Positions 38,696 through 52,299 of a stretch of DNA of 64,000 bases are shown one piece after another. This DNA is from Hymenoscyphus infarciens (Eukaryota > Ascomycota > Leotiomycetes > Helotiales > Helotiaceae): assembly GCA_001414345.1 (NCBI GenBank), contig LLCB01000296.1, positions 1-64,000 on the forward strand, in the 5' to 3' direction. The position numbers and the translations under genes were made by a program. How positions within the stretch are numbered: the stretch's first letter is position 1; every line of letters starts with the position of its first letter. Below the pieces are notes generated by a model. That model ran no database searches, was not told the origin of the DNA, and saw only the letters and a list, made by a program, of their open reading frames with translations.

Positions 38696-41600
38696 AGTTA
38701 ATAACGCTAGGAAGTTTATTAGCAACGGCGAGTATTTAGAATAATTTTCGACTAAGAGCTTATATTTTATAGCTAGTTTACTTAAGAATATTAAAAGAAA
38801 ACATAATAAATAGGCTCTCTTACTCTATTCTCTTCTTTATTCTTACTATTAAGTATCTAATCTTCTTTAATATTAAGTAGTCTAAATACTTTATTAAGAG
38901 TATTAGTATACTCTACTATAGCTTTGTTATTATTACTCTCGTCTAGTTTAGACATATTTTCTTCTATATTCTCAGTATTCTTAGTACTCGTTCTTATTTA
39001 AAACCTATAAGCTCTACCTCTATTATCTTCTTATTTCTAAAAGCTTAGTAGTAATATATTTAAAGTATTTAGAGTATTTATATTATATAAAGTTAGAAAG
39101 TATATTATAAATAAGTATAAAGGAAAATAATACCTTTTAGTCTTTGTTTCTAGCCTAGATAAGTATACTAGTTATTATACTTAACTACTATCTTAGTAAT
39201 AATAATTCTCTCTAGAATATTACGTTTAAAAAGTATAGAACTAGCTATATATCCTTCTAGGTTATTAAGTAGTACTTATAAGATATTATATACTTATTTT
39301 ACTAACCTTATCTATTTATATATAAGTAATTCCTTTTCTTTTATATATCTTTATAGATACTAGTATATATTAATATCTTATAGAATAATAATATCGTTTA
39401 TAAATTAAAGATAAAGTATATTTAAAGCTAGAGATAGTAAGATAACCTCTTCTTATACTAATTTATATTACTATATTCTCTAATTTAACTCTACTTCTTA
39501 AGTCTCTAGATTAAAGGTTTTTAAAGAGATCTCTTTAAGACGTGTTCTAAGAGAGAGCTTATTAAGTAGCTTCTTAATTTTCTATACTTACTTCTAGAAC
39601 GCTAGTAGGCGCTTATAAAGACCTTAGAGTAACTAGCCAGCTTTTTTAGTTCCTTTTATATTATAGTAATTATAAATATTCCTCTACTCTTAAACCTATA
39701 TAGTTGTTTAGATCTAGAATTATATAAATTCTTTATTAATATAATACTAAGTCTATATATTTATATACTCTACTTAAAGATTCTCTATTTATAACTACTT
39801 TTTATAAAACTACTTAGTTACTAGTAATTCTACTTTAACTATAGTAATAGTATTAGTTATTATTTTAGTAATAGTTCGTTTTTTAGATAGATATTATACT
39901 ATATACGAGTTCTAAGTATAAGGTAGTCTTCTTAAAACAGGTACTAGTATTTCTACTATAGCTAGGTGCTCTTCTTACTTAACTTAAAAGTTCTCTTTTA
40001 TATTCTTCTTATAAAGAAGTAGCTAAAAGAGCCTCTTATATAGTCTTACTCTTTAAGCTACTTAGGTACTCTTCTTTTTCCTTATAAACTATTATAACTA
40101 TTATATAGTATAGTCTCTAAGTACTTTAAAGATATTATTAAAAATCTTCCTTTTTAATAGTAGATGTTAATATACTTTTATAATATACTCTAAGTATTTA
40201 TTCTCCTTTTTAAGTATATAGTTATACTTTATATCTAAATAAGTACTAAGGTAGAGTAATTAGAGTTTCCTATAATATTATATTTATAAATTAAGAATAC
40301 TTTCTTAGCTATAAATATTCTTAAGTTAGTATTATAGAATAGAGGAAGTATAGTACTTAGAGGTTAAGAGATAGAGGCTTTAGGTAGTAAATTATATACC
40401 TCTCTAGTAATATAATTTAGTATAAGAGTATAAGATAACATTTCTTACTCTAGTCTCTTTCTACTCTCTCTCTATTAGATATTCTAAGTCTTTAAGTATA
40501 GAATAGATCTTATAGTATTTAATATTCTAGTATATAAGTATATTAGTATATAGTATTTATTATAAATCGAACTTTTATATAGATCTTAAGATACTTCTTC
40601 TATATATAGAGAGTAAATTTATAAGTAATATTATATTATATAAAGATATATATATTTAAGAGGAGTTTTAATAAGATACTCTAAAGTATATAACTTATAA
40701 CCTTATACTTCTTACTTTAGTACTAATTAATTAGTCTAAGCGTTGCTTTATACTAGTAAACTATATTTATAAGTCTAGTTTAGTTAAGACTCTTAAAATA
40801 TTTACTATTTTTAGTAGAGTTTATAGCTTTAAAGTAATAGCTATATCTATTAGATATATTATATAAAATAGGTACTTCTAGCTAGTTATTAGCTTTACTA
40901 GTAAGTATAAGATTATTAGTTAATATATTAACCTTTCTACTTAGTAGATTTAGTATAAAAAAGCTTCTTTAAAGCTGGCTTTTAATAAAGTATTAATTAG
41001 ATCTGCTTTTACGCTTATACTACTAGTTTCTATCGTGTCCTTAATAGTATAGACGTTTAGGTCTAGAGTTAGAATTATCCTAATAAAAGCAGGCTAGATA
41101 AATATATTATAGTAATAAGAGTACTATCTAAACGCTATAAGTAGTAGTAGAATAGGCGTCTTATATATTCTTAGTAGAATAAGAGATTTAGATTTCTTAA
41201 TTAAAAAGCATCTAGTAGTACTTTAAAGCTTTAATCTAGTTAAAATAAGTATACTCTTATAGCTTTTATAGGTCTAGAATATAAATAAAGTATTTAAGTT
41301 AAATAAATTATATAAAACTATAAGACTACGCTTATTTAGAAATCTTACTATTTATAATAATATAATAAAAAAATTCTAAGAGATTAAGATAAAAACTAAG
41401 TATAAGGTTCTATAGACTTAATAGAAAGTAACTAGCTTATAATACTAATATTATCTTAGACTAATTATAATTATAGTATATAATAGTCTTATAGATAGCT
41501 TCTTCTTTATTTTATTAGCTAAAAGTTTAAATATATCTAATTTCTAAAGCTTATAATAAAGAGTAATATAAAGTATAGTTCTAGTTATCCTTCTATAATA

Positions 41601-42960
41601 TATAGAACTATATATTACTTAACTAGTAAATATTATTAAGCTAAGAAAAGAAATCATAGAGTTCTAATTTATATAGCAAGTAGCGCGGTTTTAGAGATTA
41701 GTTTATAAGTGCTTCTTTTTAGTAATATTAAAGTATTAAGGAGTAAAGGTATTAGAGTCTTAATTAAGCTATATATTATGATTCTTATTTATATTAAAAT
41801 TATTAAGTAGTAAAAAGTTACTAGTATCTTTAAGATCTTAAATATCTTAAGATATTAACTACTTTTATAGAAGAAAAGCATTCCTAAAGTATTTATAAAG
41901 AGGTACTTATTAGAGTACTTTCTAGACCTAACCTTATTAAAAAGTAATAATATAATAAGATATAGTAGAAAACTAATATAAATAAACAGTTATATTAGAT
42001 ATAGTACTATAAGTAACTTAATAAAAGAATTATAAGCTATAGCTAAGTAAAGTAAGCTAGTACTATATAAATAAGCTAGTAAAAGAATTATAAGCTAAGT
42101 AAAGCTAGTATAGCTATTTAATAATCCTAATTAGTCTAAGTAATATAAAGACCTCTCTTTATATTTTATTTTATTTTACTAATAATACTTATATTCTATC
42201 TATATTATAAAATATAACCTCTTATTATACTTCTTATACTCTTTACTATTTAATTAAAATTTAGTTCTACTCTATTAACTAAGTAATAACTTAATTTATA
42301 GAAGAGGAGATTAAGGCAAAATAGGTAAAATAGGCGAAATAGATAGAAGAGAATAAACTTAAATAGTAGATCTAGGAGATAGAATAAGTAGAGGAAGAAC
42401 GTATATAGAAGGAGAAGAAGAAGAAGAAGAAGAAGTAAAATAAGAAAAAAAAGACCTCTAAGTAATAACTAGAAACCTTTACCTTACTTCCTCTTTAAAC
42501 TAACCTAATATCTAATAATAGCCTCTTTAGAGATTATACTTTTTTATTATACTTTATAAGCTAACCTAATATTACTAAACCCTCTAATCTAATAACTGCT
42601 TCCTTAGTTAGCTTAACTTCTTTAGGCTTTTAATTCTACTTATTATACTTTATAAGCTACCTAGTATTACTAATTCTCTTAATCTAACCTAATATCTATA
42701 TTTATATAACCTTTAATAAATCTTATTAATAAACTTAAAATTCGCTTAAATAGCCTCTTATCTAGCTATATATAGCTACTTAAGAACTAGACTTATAATA
42801 TATTAGTAAGTACTTAGTTCCTTCTTATAAGTTTAAATAAAGTACTATTCCTTAATATTTAATAGTATATATAGCTTCTAACTTCTAACTCTCTTAGCTT
42901 ATAATAATATATATATTTATAATAAAAGCAGTATTTATAATAGAGGTAATATAAGACTAG
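38696..42960. repeat. AT-rich RIP-type DNA, no readable gene
   Basis: CA and TG are close to absent. A (GAA)n-like Lys/Glu-coding tract lies at 42402-42437, within a stretch on the plus strand (42290-42480) that would read as a highly charged coil once RIP stops are discounted. It could be the tail of a decayed transposase or gag; the family is unknown. Confidence 0.5.
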
Positions 42961-43113
42961 TATTTATAATAGAGGTAGGGTTTATAATAAGAGTAGTATT
43001 ATTTACTATATAGGTAGAAATAATAAGACTATTTATATAAAATAGTCTTATTATTTTTCTCTATATTATAAATAATACTACTTTTATTATAAATACTATC
43101 TCTATTATAAATA
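42961..43113. repeat. ~153-bp near-perfect palindrome
   Basis: The left arm (42961-43036) and right arm (about 43040-43113) are reverse complements, with differences that are mostly transitions; the loop is only a few bases around ATTTATATAAAAT. The arms contain TATTTATAATAGAG and AATAATAAGACTATTT. Outside, further TATTTATAATAGAGGTA units repeat on the left (from about 42921). Such a hairpin could be a MITE or an inverted duplication. Confidence 0.85.
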
Positions 43114-46100
43114 TCTTCTTAATAACTGTTTTTATTTATTAGTTAGAATTAGTTTTAGGTTTTACCTAAAAATTTAGTATAAATAGAGTTAGAACTTATA
43201 ATAATATCTTCCTCCTTCTCTTATACTAAATAACTAAGAGAACTCTTTTCTTATATAGTTTAAACTATATTATAGATAATATTTATAGTTTAGCTTTTTC
43301 TCTTAACGATTTTAATAGTAGTAGTAATAGTATTCTCTTAATAGTAAAGATTTAGACGATTTAAAGGACTTAGAAGATTTAGCTTATAAGTAGATCGAGA
43401 ACTATATAAGAATATAAGGAGAGTTATAAGAAAACGAGGCCTATAAGTAGATTAAGAACTATATAAGAATATAAGAAGAGTTATAAGAAAATAAGGAAGT
43501 CGAGGAATAGAACGCCTCTACTACTACTCTTAAGCTATTAAGGATTAGCCTAGTACTAACTAGTAGTCGCTAGTAAATAAAGCTTAATATAGAGGGTATT
43601 AGTTTAATATAGCTTAATATAAAGAGGGTATTTAGTATATAATTCTAAAGTAATCTAAGTCTCTTTATAACTATATATTATTAGTATATTTATAATATCT
43701 ACTACTTAAATTATAAGCTATTAAAATACGCGAGTAAGCTACTTATAGTTATTAAGTAAGCTCTCCTTTAATAGGTAAACTCTCTTTTAATAAATAAGCA
43801 CCTAATCCTATAATAGATAAGCTCTTCTTTACTAAGGTAAGCTCTACTCTAATAAGTAAGCTATTCTAGAAAAAGGTAATTATACTTACTAGTACTATAA
43901 ATAGTATAATATACTAACCTACTCCCTCTTTAAAAACATAATCAAGCTTCTAGAAATTACCTATATTACTCTATTCTATAGTCTACTATATTAATAGTTT
44001 TAACTAACTAAGTATTAAGCTAAAAGCTTTTAGATAAGGCTTAAAACTATATTAAATAGCTTATCTAAAACTACAGTTATATATAGACTTCTTAATAAAT
44101 AGCTATACTCTTAGAGTATACTAAGGTTATAAAGTAGAGTATTAATATTTAAGATTAAAAAGATATATAATATATTATAGAATAAGTTAACGTTTAAAAT
44201 TAAATTAGTATATAAGATAAAGCTAATATTTAATATAAAGCTAATATATCTATAAGTAAGAGATTTATTAGTAATACTTACTAGAAATAAGATACTATTA
44301 ATAGTAAGTCTTAGAGAACTACTTCTATTAAAATTATACTAATAACTTTTATAGTAAAACTCGACTCTATTTTAGGTAAAGTAAGAGGATATTTATAGTA
44401 GAGAAGAGGATATTTATATAGAAGAGGATATTTATACTAGACGAGTGATTTATTTACTTATAAATTTTACTAGCTTACCTCTTACTTTTACTAGCTTATC
44501 TCTTACTTTTACTAGCTTATCTCTACTTTTAGTAGCTTACTTATACTTTTAGTAGCTTATCTATACTTTTTACTAGCTTGCTTATACTTTCTACTAATAG
44601 TAGACTTTAGCTATCTAACGCCTACTATTATCTTATATAACTTTAATTAAATCTATAAGATAGAGAGGTATAGATTATAGGCTAATAATCTATAGACGGC
44701 CTAGAGAAGTAGGTAAATCTTAAAGTAGTATATAAGGTACTAGGTAATCTAATAAAGACTAGGTAAGCTAAAATACGTCTAGTAATATAAATAAATAGAG
44801 GCTAAGTTTCCTAGTATAAATTATAATAATAATAATTATAATAGAACTATACTCTTCCTAGACTCTTTATAGTAGACCTAAATTATCTATTATATACTTA
44901 ATATTATAAAGATAGAACTAACCCCCTCTTTAGAGCTACTCTAGTATATATCTATCTACTAAAAAGTAGGGTTATAATATACTTACTTAGATTATAGATT
45001 ACTTAATAATAGCTCTTATAAATCCTCTAAGCTAATATAAATCTATATCTTATCCTATTTATACTAATTCAACTATCTTAAGAAGGTTAGTAGTATAGTA
45101 TATAGAAAAATAATTCGTATTTAAATATAAATATAGTTAGGGTTTAGATAAATATAATAAAGCCTTAGCTTTACTTTAATAATAATTGCTTAAAGTTAAT
45201 AGTATCTCCTAAGTAGAAATAGATTACTAGTCTTAATTCTACCTTCTTTTAAAAGTCTAATAAGATATTATCTCTTTTATATAGTAGTATAATCTACTTA
45301 AAAAGAAGTAGAAAAGGTATCTTTAAAAGATAGAGAGGCTATATAAGTTATTATAAATTAAGAAATTTATAAATCTATAACTCTATTATAATTTTATTAT
45401 ACTATATTATAATAAGGTTAATAACTTTATCTAAGTAAAGAGTAGAGCTTTAAAGTAGAAGTAGGCGTTTATATAAATAAAAGATTAGATTATATAAGAA
45501 TCTTTTATAAAAAGATAGCTTAAATTAATATAAGATAGAAATATAGACCAGCTAAAACTAAGAAGACTATTACTATAGTTGCTAGTACTACTTAGTAGTT
45601 TACTAATACTACTAGCCTTTTTACCTCTTTTATTAATTAAAAGTAGCTTAGGTTTAAGAAGTCTTCTAATATTATTAGCTTATCTAATTTATAGTAAGAG
45701 TATTCTTAGAAACTTCTTAATACTACTAGCTTATTTAAGTACTTTATTAAATAAGAGTGCCCTAGGTTAATATAAAAGTGCTCTAAGTAGAAGTCCTTTA
45801 ATATTACTACTAAGTAAGAGCGCTTTAGGTTAAAGCTTAAATAACTTAGTACTTTTATATATAATATACTCTTTACTATTACTAATAGTATAAATAGACT
45901 TATTATTATATACAGATATATTCTAATAATCTACTAAGAGTTATAACTAAGATAATATATTTAACTAGTAGTAATATATAAGTGATTTATTCTATTTAGA
46001 TTTAAATTAATAAATAATTAATTCTATCTTTTTATTTAATAAAAGCTTAGATAATTCTTTAACTTAAAGTAATATATAAATGATTTTCCTTCTTTCTCTC

Positions 46101-46680
46101 TTTAGTATACTATAAATTATAAATATAATAATTTTCCTTATAACTTACTTATATATTTATTAGCTTATTTATAAATTTTATTAGCTTTCTTAACTTACTT
46201 ATAGAATACGAAATATATTATTACTTTTATTTAAAATTTTAAGTAAGCTTTTTAAATATAGTAAGAAATCCTTACTAGTAAGCTAGTAGAATTTATTAGC
46301 TTATTTAGTTTATATATTCTTATATAATTAAATACTTATAATAATTATATAGAAGTATAAAATATATAAGAAATATTCTAACTTATACCTTTTTTTAAAT
46401 ATTTAAATTTTTATTTTTTTAGTAGAATATTAAATAAATAATAAAATATTTAAATAGATATACTAAAGAATCTAGTATATATTAAAGTATAGCTTATTTA
46501 TAGTATAAATCTAAGCTCTGTTTTATTAGTTTATAGTTAAATATTCTATAAAAACTATTAATATAAACATATTTTTAAGTTAACTAGATTATTTTTAAAT
46601 ATAATATACTAGATTTAAGCTAATAATAGAGAAATTTGTCTTTTACTTTAATTAAAGCTTTTTACTTAAATTATAAATAT
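43114..46680. repeat. AT-rich RIP-type DNA with AGCT-unit arrays
   Basis: Arrays of about 20-bp units occur at 43715-43870 (TAAGCTCTC type) and at 44461-44592, in the reverse sense (TTACTAGCTTATCTCTTACT, six units). A 63-codon open frame at 45579-45770 (+) is Leu-rich because the DNA there is a degenerate internal repeat; it is not a gene. The rest has stops in all frames. Confidence 0.7.
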
Positions 46681-46712
46681 AGACTATTATTAAGTAAGCT
46701 AAAAAAAAACTA

Positions 46713-47172
46713 TCTAGTAAGCTAGTAAAATACCTAAGTAAGCTATAACTTATTAAGTAAGCTCGAATTAGGTAAGTAAGCTAGTAAAAATATTAAGTAA
46801 GCTAATAATATTACTTAGTAAGCTAATAAAATACTTAGGTAAGCTATAAATTATTAAGTAAGCTTGAATTAGATAAGTAAGCTAGTAAAATTATTAAGTA
46901 AGCTAATAATATTACTTAGTAAGCTAATAAAATACCTAGGTAAGCTATGAATTATCGAGTAAGCTCGAATTAGATAAGTAAGCTAGTAAAATTATTAAGT
47001 AAGCTAATAATATTACTTAGTAAGCTAATAAAATACTTAGATAAGCTATAAATTATTAAGTAAGCTTAAATTAGGTAAGTAAGCTAGTAAAATTATTAAG
47101 TAAGCTAATAATATTACTCGGTAAGCTAATAAAATACCTAGGTAAGCTATGAATTATCGAGTAAGCTATAGA
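46713..47172 (+). repeat. 101-bp higher-order tandem repeat built from ~20-bp units
   Basis: The segment GCTCGAATTA or its transition variants recurs at 46761, 46862, 46963 and 47064, an exact 101-bp period. Each 101-bp unit contains five sub-units starting TAAGCT with lengths 21, 21, 21, 19 and 19 bp. Variation among copies is almost wholly C/T and A/G (CGAATTAG, TGAATTAG, AAATTAGG). No coding frame is evident. Confidence 0.93.
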
Positions 47173-50100
47173 ATTTACGAGTTTCCTAGTTTAACTACTT
47201 ACTAGTATATTTAATCTATTTATTAATTTAGTTATACCTATATAATAAAGAGAACTAAATATTCAGTAGGTTTATATAAAGCCTATTAAATATCTTTTAC
47301 TATACTATTTCGAGTTTAGAATATATATTCTTTTCTTTATACTACTATAGAATTATATTACTTATTAACCTATTAATATCTATATAAAGTATTATACTTT
47401 TAGAGGCTATTATAGTCTTTATTATAAGTACTAGAAGTAACCTCTTTCTTAATTTACTTATACCTAGTATACTATTAAAACCTTTTAATAGCTTTTAATA
47501 AATAATACTTTATATCTTCTCTACTTAAACCTTCTCTTTAGAAATATTATATAATATAGAGCTAATAGTAAATAAGTTTACGTCTATTTATCTAAGAGGT
47601 AATAGTATTTACTCTTTTTAACGAATTCCTTTACTTATATCTATTAGAGTAAGTTTTAATACTAATTCGTTTATATAATTCGAAAAGGCAAAGTTCTCTA
47701 TTTTAATATATCTATTAAAGAGAGTGATTCTAAGCCTAGTATTTTTAAGAACCTTATATATTCTTATCTCTCTTTTTATATATATAATTATAGTATATAT
47801 TTAAGTTCTAAGTATAGATTAATTACTTAAGTAACTTATTATATTAATTTTAATAGAATCTAGCTCTTTTATCTACTTAATTATTAAATAAGCGTCTTAT
47901 TAATTCTTCTTAGTATAACTTATAATTCTTATATATAAATTTAATAATAGCTTTCTTTTTTTAGATCTTCTCTTTTTAATCTCTTAGTACTATAGCTTAT
48001 AAAGTTTAATATCTAGTTATTAATTAAGTATAAGAGGTAGTAGTAAGAGCTATTATTTAAATATATTAAGAAAATACGTTTCTATCTTAAAAGCTAGCTA
48101 AGTTTTTTCTTACTTAGATAATAAGTTATACTTTAATACTTAGAAGGTTAATTCTTAGCTTTTAATAAGTTTTAAGCTATCTTATTTCTTTTATATTCTA
48201 AGGCTTTTAAGATACTAAGGTATTTAAAGTTTCTTTACCTTTTAGTAGTATTACTATATACTTTAATACTATAGTAGCTTAATAGTAAACGTAGAGACTT
48301 TAAGAGTACTATATATATATAGGAGAATATATTATATATTAATTTTATTATACTATATAAGGTCTTATAGTTACTAGTAGAATATATTAGATAGTTCTAG
48401 AATATAAATTTTTATATTAAAGTATATTACGTTATCTAGAATTTTATCTACCTTACTACTATTAAATAAAGAGAGCTTTATAGCTTTAATATTAAGAAGC
48501 GAAGAAGTGTTATAAATAGCTTACTTATATACTCCTTTTAGGTATTAAATAAGCTTACTTATACTTTTTCTAGCTTACTTATATAGTTTCTTAGCTTACC
48601 TACTTAGTAAAACTAGAATTTAATAAGTATATTTAAAGTTATAACCTTATAGCTAATTAATACTTAGATAGTTTTATAGCCTACTTTAAGAATACTATAG
48701 ATATATTAATTTAACTAGTCTAAGAACTACTTAAGAACCGGGTTTTAACTATAGCTCTATAATTACTATTTACTTACGTTAACTAAAATAGCTTAATTTC
48801 TCTTTTAAAAGGAAACTATAAAAGGTTAAGTAACTAAACAACCTTAGTTATAAAGATAACTAGTAGGAACTACTCTCTTCTTATCTTATTATTAATTATA
48901 TAATATATTATTATATAATTCTCTATTAGAGAAGTAAAATATAAGAAATATTAAACTAATAAATAAGGAAGTCTAGTATACTTATTAGCTTATAAGATAG
49001 AAAGTAGGCTTTATCTAAATAAATTAATATATATTTCTATACTATTCTTTACCTACTCTTATATTCTATAATATTCTATATATTATAATAATTATATAAG
49101 TGTTCTAAAACATAGATTAGAATTTAGTATTTAGGAAGGAATATAGAAGATATATACTTTTAAAGGATTAATTAAAAATTAAATCTATAAAGTATATAAT
49201 AGTTATTAGTAGCTGAAAAATCGAATCTAATATTACTAAAAGCGTCTATATCTAAAGAAATAGATATATTAATAGATGTCTCTTAACTAGACTACTACTA
49301 CTACTTATACTATAGGAGTAATCTTATAAAAAAGTTATATAAAAAAAATAAAGTATAAAGAACCTATAACTATATTTAAGAAGCTATTAAGTTAATAATA
49401 AGTTATTAAATTATAGATAAGTTATTAAATTAAAGATAAACTATTAAGTTAAAGATAAGCTATTAAGTTAAAGATAAGCTATTAAGTTAAAGATAAGTTA
49501 TTAAGTTAAAGATATATTATTAAGTAAGCTAGTAGAATTTCTAAGTAAGCTAGTAAAACTTATAAATAATCTAATATATTAAGGTATAGAAATATTAGTT
49601 ATATTTAATAGAGACGCCTCTTTAGTTCTATAGAATATAACTAGTTTTATAATATATAATAAAACTAATCTTTTATCTTCTCTTTTACTTCTAATACTAG
49701 GGCTATTAAGAAAGTAGTATATTAGATAAACCTTAGAATAGTATTATATAACTAACCTCTTAAATTATAAAAATTATAAGTAATCTTTAAATTAATAAGT
49801 AAGCTTTATATTAATAAGTAAGGTCTTAATTTATAACTTAAGAGAACTCCTTCTTCTTATAAGTAAGCTCTAGAAATATAAGTAAGCTTTAAAGTAATAA
49901 GTAATCTCTTAAATTATAAGTATAATATATAGTTTCTTATAAAAGGTCTCTTTAAAAAGGTAAGAGCTTACTTATTCTATCTAGGAAATAAAAAGAAACC
50001 TCTTATAAAAGTAAATTATTACTAAAGAAAAAGTATAATTTAGAGCTCGATTATAAGTTATAGAATAATAAGTCTTATAATATTAATATACTATATTTAA

Positions 50101-50814
50101 TACGCTATCTAAGGTATAAAGAAGTACTAAAAAAGAGAAAGATATAACTAATAAAGAGGTATTATAAGTAGATTATAGAGGTTATTACTAGAGTTATATA
50201 GTAAATAATAGGCGTATATCTTTTAAGAGCTAGGTACTCTACTTCTTTCCTAGCCTCTACTTATTAGAGGTTTAGAAGAATAGATAGAGAGAGGTTAGAT
50301 TATAATTATTTTACTAGGTTATTTATAGGAAGGTTACTTATAGATAACCTAGAAAGCGTAGGCGGAATAGTTATAGGCGAGCTTATAAATAACGTAAATA
50401 AGTAAACTATGTTTTTAAAGAGTTAGGCTACTAAGCTTACTTAAAAAGAATTAGATTACTTAGGAATATTTAGATTACTTAAACGTTTTAGGTTACTTAT
50501 ATAAGATTAGCTTACTTATTACGAATTAGCTTACTTAGAAAAAGCCTTTAGATTTTTAATAATCTAGTACTAATACTTAGCTTATATAATACCTTAAGCT
50601 ACTAAAAGTAGTATCTTAAGATACTATAGAATTCTATATATATATACTATTAATATAATAGTAATTAAAGAGATTAAAGATATATACTCTAGTAACTCTA
50701 CTACCTAAGGCTCTCTCTACTTATTTAGAAATAGCTTACCTTTAGAGAAGATAGCCTCTTCTCTTAACTCTAGTAATTATAAGTAATTACTACCTTTAAT
50801 AGATTACTTATTAT
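47173..50814. repeat. AT-rich RIP-type DNA with AGCT-unit clusters
   Basis: Clusters of TAAGCT/AGCTTA units lie near 48515-48605, 49380-49565 (AAGTTAAAGATAAGCTATT, about 19 bp) and 49795-49920. No readable gene. Confidence 0.75.
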
Positions 50815-51400
50815 CTTTAAGCCCTTCTATTATAACGACTTTATAATTTAATTAAACATAAACGTAGTATAAAGGCCCTTTATTAGATTTCTAGTATTCT
50901 ACTAAGTCTCTACTATCTTTAAGTCCTTAGTCTACTATAGCCTCTTTATAGTATTATTATAATTAAATATAGTACTCTATTAAGTACTCTCTATTAAACC
51001 CTAAGTCTATTATAGCTACTTTATAGTATTATTATAATTAAACGTAGCACTTTACTAAGTACTCTCTATTAAACCCTAAGTCTACTATAGCTACTTTATA
51101 GTATTATTATAATTAAACGCTATACTCTACTAAGTACTCTCTATTAAACCCTAAGTCTATTATAGCTACTTTATAGTATTATTATAATTAAATACTATAC
51201 TCTACTAAATACCTTTTATTAAACTCTAAGTCTATTATAGCTACTTTATAGTATTATTACGTTTAAATATAGCTCTCTACTAAGTACTCTCTATTAAACC
51301 CTAAGTCTACTATAGCTACTTTATAGAACTATTACGTTTAAATATAGCTCTCTACTAAGTACTCTTCTTTATTAAATCCTTAATCTATTATAACTACTTT
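50815..51400 (+). repeat. 75-bp tandem repeat, about seven units
   Basis: The landmark AAACCCTAAG (or a variant) recurs at 50921, 50996, 51071, 51146, 51221 and 51296, an exact 75-bp period; flanking units are more diverged (the last spacing is 78). Each unit holds CTATTATAGCTACTTTATAG. The constant length, a multiple of three, suggests a former 25-residue coding repeat, but no family can be named. Confidence 0.9.
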
Positions 51401-52299
51401 ATATACTATAGAGTACTTCTCTACTTTAAAACAAATAGATTATATTAAGGAATTATAGCCTTTAATACTAACTTTAGAGCTCTATTTTATATAGTTTTTA
51501 TATAATCTTAATAAGTCCTTATTATTAAATCCTCTCTCTTTATTAACTTCTTACTCTTTAACTAAGTCTCTACTATTAAAATAAATAGATAATCTTAATA
51601 GATTATACTCTACTATTTATACTCTAATCTTAGATCTATATTTTAAGTAGTCTTTATATTATTTTAATTATTACTCTTTTATAAAGTCTTTAAATCTCTC
51701 TAATCCTTCTCTTATATAGGTGTTTTCTAATATAGAGTTAACCTATTTAATAGAGTTTATAAATAGTTATTTAACTATAAAAATAAAGGACTAGAGAGAC
51801 GTGTCTTTTTTATAATAAGTTTCTTCTATTATACCTTCTAAGAATAAGAAAGAGGCTTAGTTTTAAATTATTAAAAGAAGGTTAGATATTATTAAAAGAA
51901 AGGCTTAAAATATTAAAGAAAGTAAATTATACTTTAATCTTTATTTTATTTTTAATATAACTATAATATAAGACTTTATCTTAAATAAGTATTATTTTAG
52001 TAATAAGTTTAAGTCTCTTTATTTTAAGCGAATTAGCTAACTACTTCCTATAAATCTTACTTTTATAAAGAATAAGCTTTAAGACTATTATATTAAAGCT
52101 TATTAAATAAGAGACTAGAGAGAGAACTCTCTATTTAATTACTAGACCTAGAATAGCTAGAAGAACCTTTTACTATTCTTACTTAATAAGCTAGAAGACG
52201 TTAATTAGATATAAAAGTAGAATAGAGTCTAATATAAGCTTAAATCCTCCTTATTCGTTTCTAATACTATAACTATTTTATATAAGAAAGATCTAAAAA

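Noticed and set aside
45579..45770. Leu-rich 63-codon frame as a membrane protein
   Set aside because: It lies in a degenerate repeat in AT-rich DNA; the hydrophobic bias follows from CTA, TTA and ATA codons.
46713..47172. CRISPR-like array
   Set aside because: Repeats are contiguous tandem units without unique spacers, and the host is a eukaryote.
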